NCBI GenBank assembly: GCA_014904985.1
Contig: MU129170.1
Coordinates: 50,373-73,317, forward strand
Length of the DNA stretch: 22,945 nt
Direction: 5' to 3'
From: Hydnum rufescens UP504
Lineage: Eukaryota; Basidiomycota; Agaricomycetes; Cantharellales; Hydnaceae
Below are positions 20,098 to 22,945 of the stretch, in pieces. Below the pieces are notes generated by a model. It saw nothing but the letters and a program-made list of their open reading frames with translations, did not search any database and was not told the DNA's origin. The translations under genes and the position numbers were made by a program. Each line of letters opens with the position of its first letter. The stretch's first letter is position 1.

Positions 20098-20202
20098 GTA
20101 TGTTTTTTTTATATCTAATCTTCTATGCACAAGTGATGCAAAAAGGGCAGCGCAAGCAGCCCTTTTGTGCATCACTTCTAACATATATTTCTTCTATTCT
20201 AG
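20098..20202 (+). other. Intron 6 of the array with hairpin
   Basis: Donor GTATGT, branch CTAAC 20178-20182, acceptor TATTCTAG; 105 nt. Stem 20131-20151 / 20156-20177, loop GCAA (GNRA type), one bulge and one A-A mismatch. The outer pair reads T-A where intron 2 reads C-G. Confidence 0.8.
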
Positions 20203-20307
20203 ATCATGCAACCAACATCACCTGAGCCCAAATGCACCATCACCCGAAACCCCCCAGCAATGAGAACCCCTGCACCTGCAGGTCAACTGATGTAAATAAT
20301 ATTATAG

Positions 20308-20340
20308 CTGGGGCCCAGGGGCCCCAGGGTCTGATTCTAG
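20308..20340 (+). mobile_element. Helitron-like 3' terminus (GC hairpin followed by CTAG)
   Basis: CTGGGGCC (20308-20315), loop CAGG, GGCCCCAG (20320-20327), then nine bases and CTAG at 20337-20340, followed by T. A short GC-rich hairpin about 10 nt before CTRR, with T as the next base, is the known layout of a Helitron 3' end. No matching 5' TC end or RepHel gene is identified, so this is a candidate only. If correct, the array would lie in the 3' part of a non-autonomous element. Confidence 0.35.
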
Positions 20341-20495
20341 TTAGAGTATGTAATAAATACTGCCTTGAAGCATCTAATTAGATACAGATAATTGGCTGAC
20401 TATGCTGGTGAGCTCACAGGTGATCAAAGGTCATGTGATCCCTTATTGGCGGACAAGGGTATGACTGGCGGAACCAAATAGTGTAGCTGCGCAGT

Positions 20496-22945
20496 ATGGG
20501 CTGCTCAAAAAAGGTCGGCAAAGCACAAGCAAGGACCACATCTGACCAGGTTCCTGTCTCCACTGGTGCCCCATCTAGCTTGGTCTCCACTCATCTCAAG
20601 GCTCCAAAAACAAGGCAGACATACAATGCCCAACTTAATAGGGGGAGAAAGTGGCTAATTCAACAGGTTGAAGCTCATGCCTCTGCTAGGGCAGCCCCTT
20701 CTCCTCATGAACCACCTGTGGTCCTTGATGATGAATGGATCCAGAATCCATTTCTCCACCCCAAAGCCCATACTGCTCTTGACACCCCTGAAGCATGCAC
20801 ACCTGCCCTGCTGGCTCAGTACATCACACACCAATGTGTAACTGAACATCTTTCTGAGTCTACTGCTTCTGCAATTCATGCAGCATTCAAACTAGCATTT
20901 ATGGAAATGTGAGTGAACACAAAACCCTTTTGTGAGAATCTGATCACTAAATTCATTGGATGCTGATGGATCCATTGGACTGCAGTCCTGGAGGGAAATA
21001 CACTGGCCCATGGAGATCCCCCCAATCTTCAGCACCTGAAGGGTCTGAATGCTCTGGTAACCCATGTGATGATCTTCTAGTTAGAAATGTGATGAAGTCA
21101 ATCCGGAATCGGGACTGGGTAGAAGGAGCCCAATGCCAGCATTCTCGTGCAATGAAACTGCAGGATCTTAGGACTATATGGGAAATCAGCATGAAGCATT
21201 GCCCAGGAAATGTTTTGGATCGTGCTCTTGGAGGAGGTCTTGCTGATTTGGAGGAGAGAGCCCTGGTCTTCAAGCATCTACTTTGGCAGGCTTTTTCATC
21301 CCTTGCATGGACCCTTTGGACATGGTATTCTAATTGATCTCTTTGATATTACCTTGAATACACTGAGTAACATTCTCTTGTCTAAACAGGAACTTTGAAA
21401 CCACAAACCTCCACTTCTCTGATTTGAATTATGATCATCAAGAAGACCATGGTGTTCCACATGTACGAATCACTCTCAGTAACCGCAAAGGCTGGCAGAA
21501 GAGAGCCCAGAAGGGGGACCCAAACCTGGAGGAGCTGCGAGGTACTGTGCTAACTGGGAATTTCTAGATACTCAAACTTGGTGAATTAATCATTTGCATA
21601 TAGGACATACATATAACATTTACCCAAAATTGGATGAGCCCTGCATTGATGCTTACATCAATGTTCAATCCTGGCTTCATTTTCTGCGACTCTACTATTT
21701 CTCTGGCAATGATCTCCCATCATCACAATTTATCTTTCCCTCAGTGAACACTGCGACATACAATATCAATATGGATCAAGAGATGTCCAGTAATTCAGTC
21801 AATGAGATGATCAAAACATTTGCTAAAAATGCAGGTCTTATCCATGGCAACAACTCAGATATTACAACATTCACTACACATTGTTTCAGGCAGGGTGGTG
21901 CACAACATGCCTTTATGTATGCTCCAGTTGGTGAGCGCTGGACCTTGGCTCTGTGTCGCTGGTGGGGTGGATGGGCACCTGGTGAGAGTGTCAGTTTTCT
22001 GGACACAAAGTTGTTGCCTTGTGGTGCCTGATCCACCATATCAATCCCACTAGCAAAACACACTGATGCGTTACCTACTGGATGAATTGCAAACCTATGA
22101 GGAGGACTACAGTGACATACTTGCTCCCATCCACTGTGGCCAACATGAGTCACTTGTGGGGGAGGCTGCCTCCCTCAGCTATCTCACTGCAGAAGAAAGT
22201 CGTGCCCGGCTGGATCTTGTATCTGCACGCTTGGATGCTGTCCAGACCCAACTGTCCCAACTGACACTCTCACTGAACAACCACCTGACCCAGAACCCAC
22301 CAAGTATGACCACATTCTAATATGCAAACCTTCCTTGGTACTCAATATGTTCTGCAGAACTGTCTCAGAGTGATAAGGATGAAATTATTGAATCCCTTCA
22401 ATCAGAAATTCGCACAATTCTCATCAATGTTCATCAGGGTATGTGTTCTTGATTCATATATTGTGCACTGGGGAGACTAATGGTATCTCCCTCTGAAAGA
22501 GGCTGGGAATTCAAACCCTGGTATGTTCTCCAGTTTATGCTGTGTCCCCTGTCCCCAATGTAGGTTTGGTTCTTAGATCCCCAGCCAACTGAACAAGAAG
22601 TGTCCAATGTCAACCCAAACCCAACACCAATGGCACCCAAAAGACCATTACCCCCTCCCTGTGGTACTGTTCCTGATGCAGATACCTTGGACCAGTGGTT
22701 GAAGGACTGGAATGTGGCCCAGCCACCTCATCTTACCATGGCACTGAAGGAATGGGATCCCTCATGGGTCAAGGGGGAATATAAGGCATTGCATGGTATG
22801 AAGTACCATTCACGCAAGGTAGTAGGTCAAGAGCATGAGAGGTTTGTGAATTTTCTGTGGCAAAATGTATGTTGTGGCACCCTCACTAACTAATTTTCTG
22901 GCTTAGGCTTGGTGCTGAGGAGTTTGCTCAAGTGTATGCTGATGC
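20496..22945 (+). CDS. Crypton-type tyrosine recombinase with GCR1_C-like C-terminal domain (partial, runs off the window)
   Basis: Reconstructed exons: 20496-20908, 20986-21324, 21390-21541, 21604-21989, 22054-22303, 22358-22438, 22577-22866 and a last one starting after 22900; all junctions up to 22866 keep frame. Introns are 62-138 nt. Exons 1-2 form an N-terminal DNA-binding-like part (KTRQTYNAQLNRGRKWL; CDDLLVRNVMKSIRNRDWVE). Exons 3-5 form the recombinase domain: a strand region with NRKGWQKRAQK, then HCFRQGG (H394, R397 of the spliced protein), CRWWGGWAPGE, and RYLLDELQTYEEDYSD with Y437 as likely nucleophile. Exons 5-6 have a heptad-like segment (RLDLVSARLDAVQTQLSQL). Exon 7 (DTLDQWLKDWNVAQPPHLTM, YHSRKVVGQEHE) resembles the GCR1_C domain found in fungal Cryptons. 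Cryptons mobilise by recombinase-driven excision and integration and lack terminal inverted repeats. The donor at 21990 is GTCAGT (non-consensus), and the junction after 22866 gives a stop with the nearest acceptor (22906) but stays open with AG at 22918-22919. Confidence 0.8.

Larger units (their letters stand above)
18641..20280 (+). repeat. Tandem array of exon-intron-hairpin units
   Basis: Six introns separate repeated exons: 18849-18933, 19042-19206, 19309-19503, 19606-19799, 19904-20097 and 20203 onward. Donor-to-donor spacing is 273, 297, 296 and 298 bp. Every intron has a strong hairpin. Four exon copies, including the divergent first one, also end in a hairpin (CCACACACC ... GGTGTGTGG) just before the donor. 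In the common frame the exon reads ...TDITQARMHHH..., PNPIQPPYDK.GTSPYGPRHP and HERQN, with PPYEKPGTSPYGPHHP in the diverged first unit. The best copy is 195 nt between phase-1 introns, so duplication would keep the frame. Stops and one-base indels now break most copies. It may be a decayed protein gene with repeated exons, a spliced non-coding RNA, or a satellite that carries splice signals. I know of no named family that matches. Confidence 0.75.

Noticed and set aside
18782..20177. Intron hairpins look like rho-independent terminators (GC stem followed by T run) or CRISPR repeats
   Set aside because: The A run and T run are both parts of the stem, every hairpin lies between a donor and a branch/acceptor signal, there are no spacers, and the surrounding genes are eukaryotic.
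19217..20225. Open frames of 80-130 codons on both strands across the array
   Set aside because: They read straight through introns and hairpins, and they arise from the repeat and low stop content; the spliced phase-1 frame is the better model.
22460..22540. tRNA-like sequence in the 138-nt Crypton intron (TAATGGTA, TCTGAAAG, ATTCAAACCC, pairing GGAGA/TCTCC)
   Set aside because: The anticodon stem pairs for only about three bases and the T-arm loop is the wrong size; it could be a very old tRNA-derived repeat but is not a tRNA gene.

Overview
The window looks like transposon-rich, gene-poor DNA from a filamentous basidiomycete (Agaricomycetes-like). The supported introns are short (about 57-138 nt). 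They use GTATGT/GTAAGT/GTGAGT-type donors, often a CTAAC or CTAAT branch site, and NAG acceptors. A Crypton-type tyrosine recombinase with a GCR1_C-like tail and a Ty1/copia relic fit this. No tRNA, rRNA, CRISPR array or bacterial operon is visible. The species cannot be named from sequence alone.

Layout. 1-393: palindrome-rich DNA resembling a repeat end. 394-5815, minus strand: three decayed gene pieces (394-1238, 2881-3798, 5262-5815), separated by a degenerate tandem-repeat block (about 1800-2620) and gene-free DNA (3799-5261). 5871-9973, plus strand: one large decayed gene of unknown function with a spliced N-terminal exon, a conserved-looking middle, Pro/Ser/Ala-rich and charged repeats, and a C-terminal domain. 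10302-10470: a 7-bp satellite with a 35-bp higher-order period. 10500-12767: a patchwork of duplicated leader sequence for the next gene. 12768-14976: a two-exon gene for an unknown, probably nuclear protein, interrupted by one TGA. 15562-17789: a truncated, broken Ty1/copia element followed by the start of its 3' LTR. 18641-20280: a tandem array of exon-intron units with a hairpin in every intron. 20308-20340: a hairpin-plus-CTAG motif like a Helitron 3' end. 20496-22945: a Crypton recombinase gene running off the right edge.

The most unusual object is the 18.6-20.3 kb array. Six introns share donor, branch and acceptor signals, and each holds a 16-21 bp hairpin whose arms change together between copies. 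The exons between them repeat at about 273-298 bp, and most have a second hairpin just before the donor. In the best-preserved copies the exon is 195 nt and lies between phase-1 introns.

A second theme is CpG decay. Several genes are interrupted by TGA where CGA (Arg) is the obvious precursor. In the array the same codon appears as CGA, TGA or CAA in different copies, as expected if CpG mutated on either strand. This explains why most genes here read as pseudogenes.
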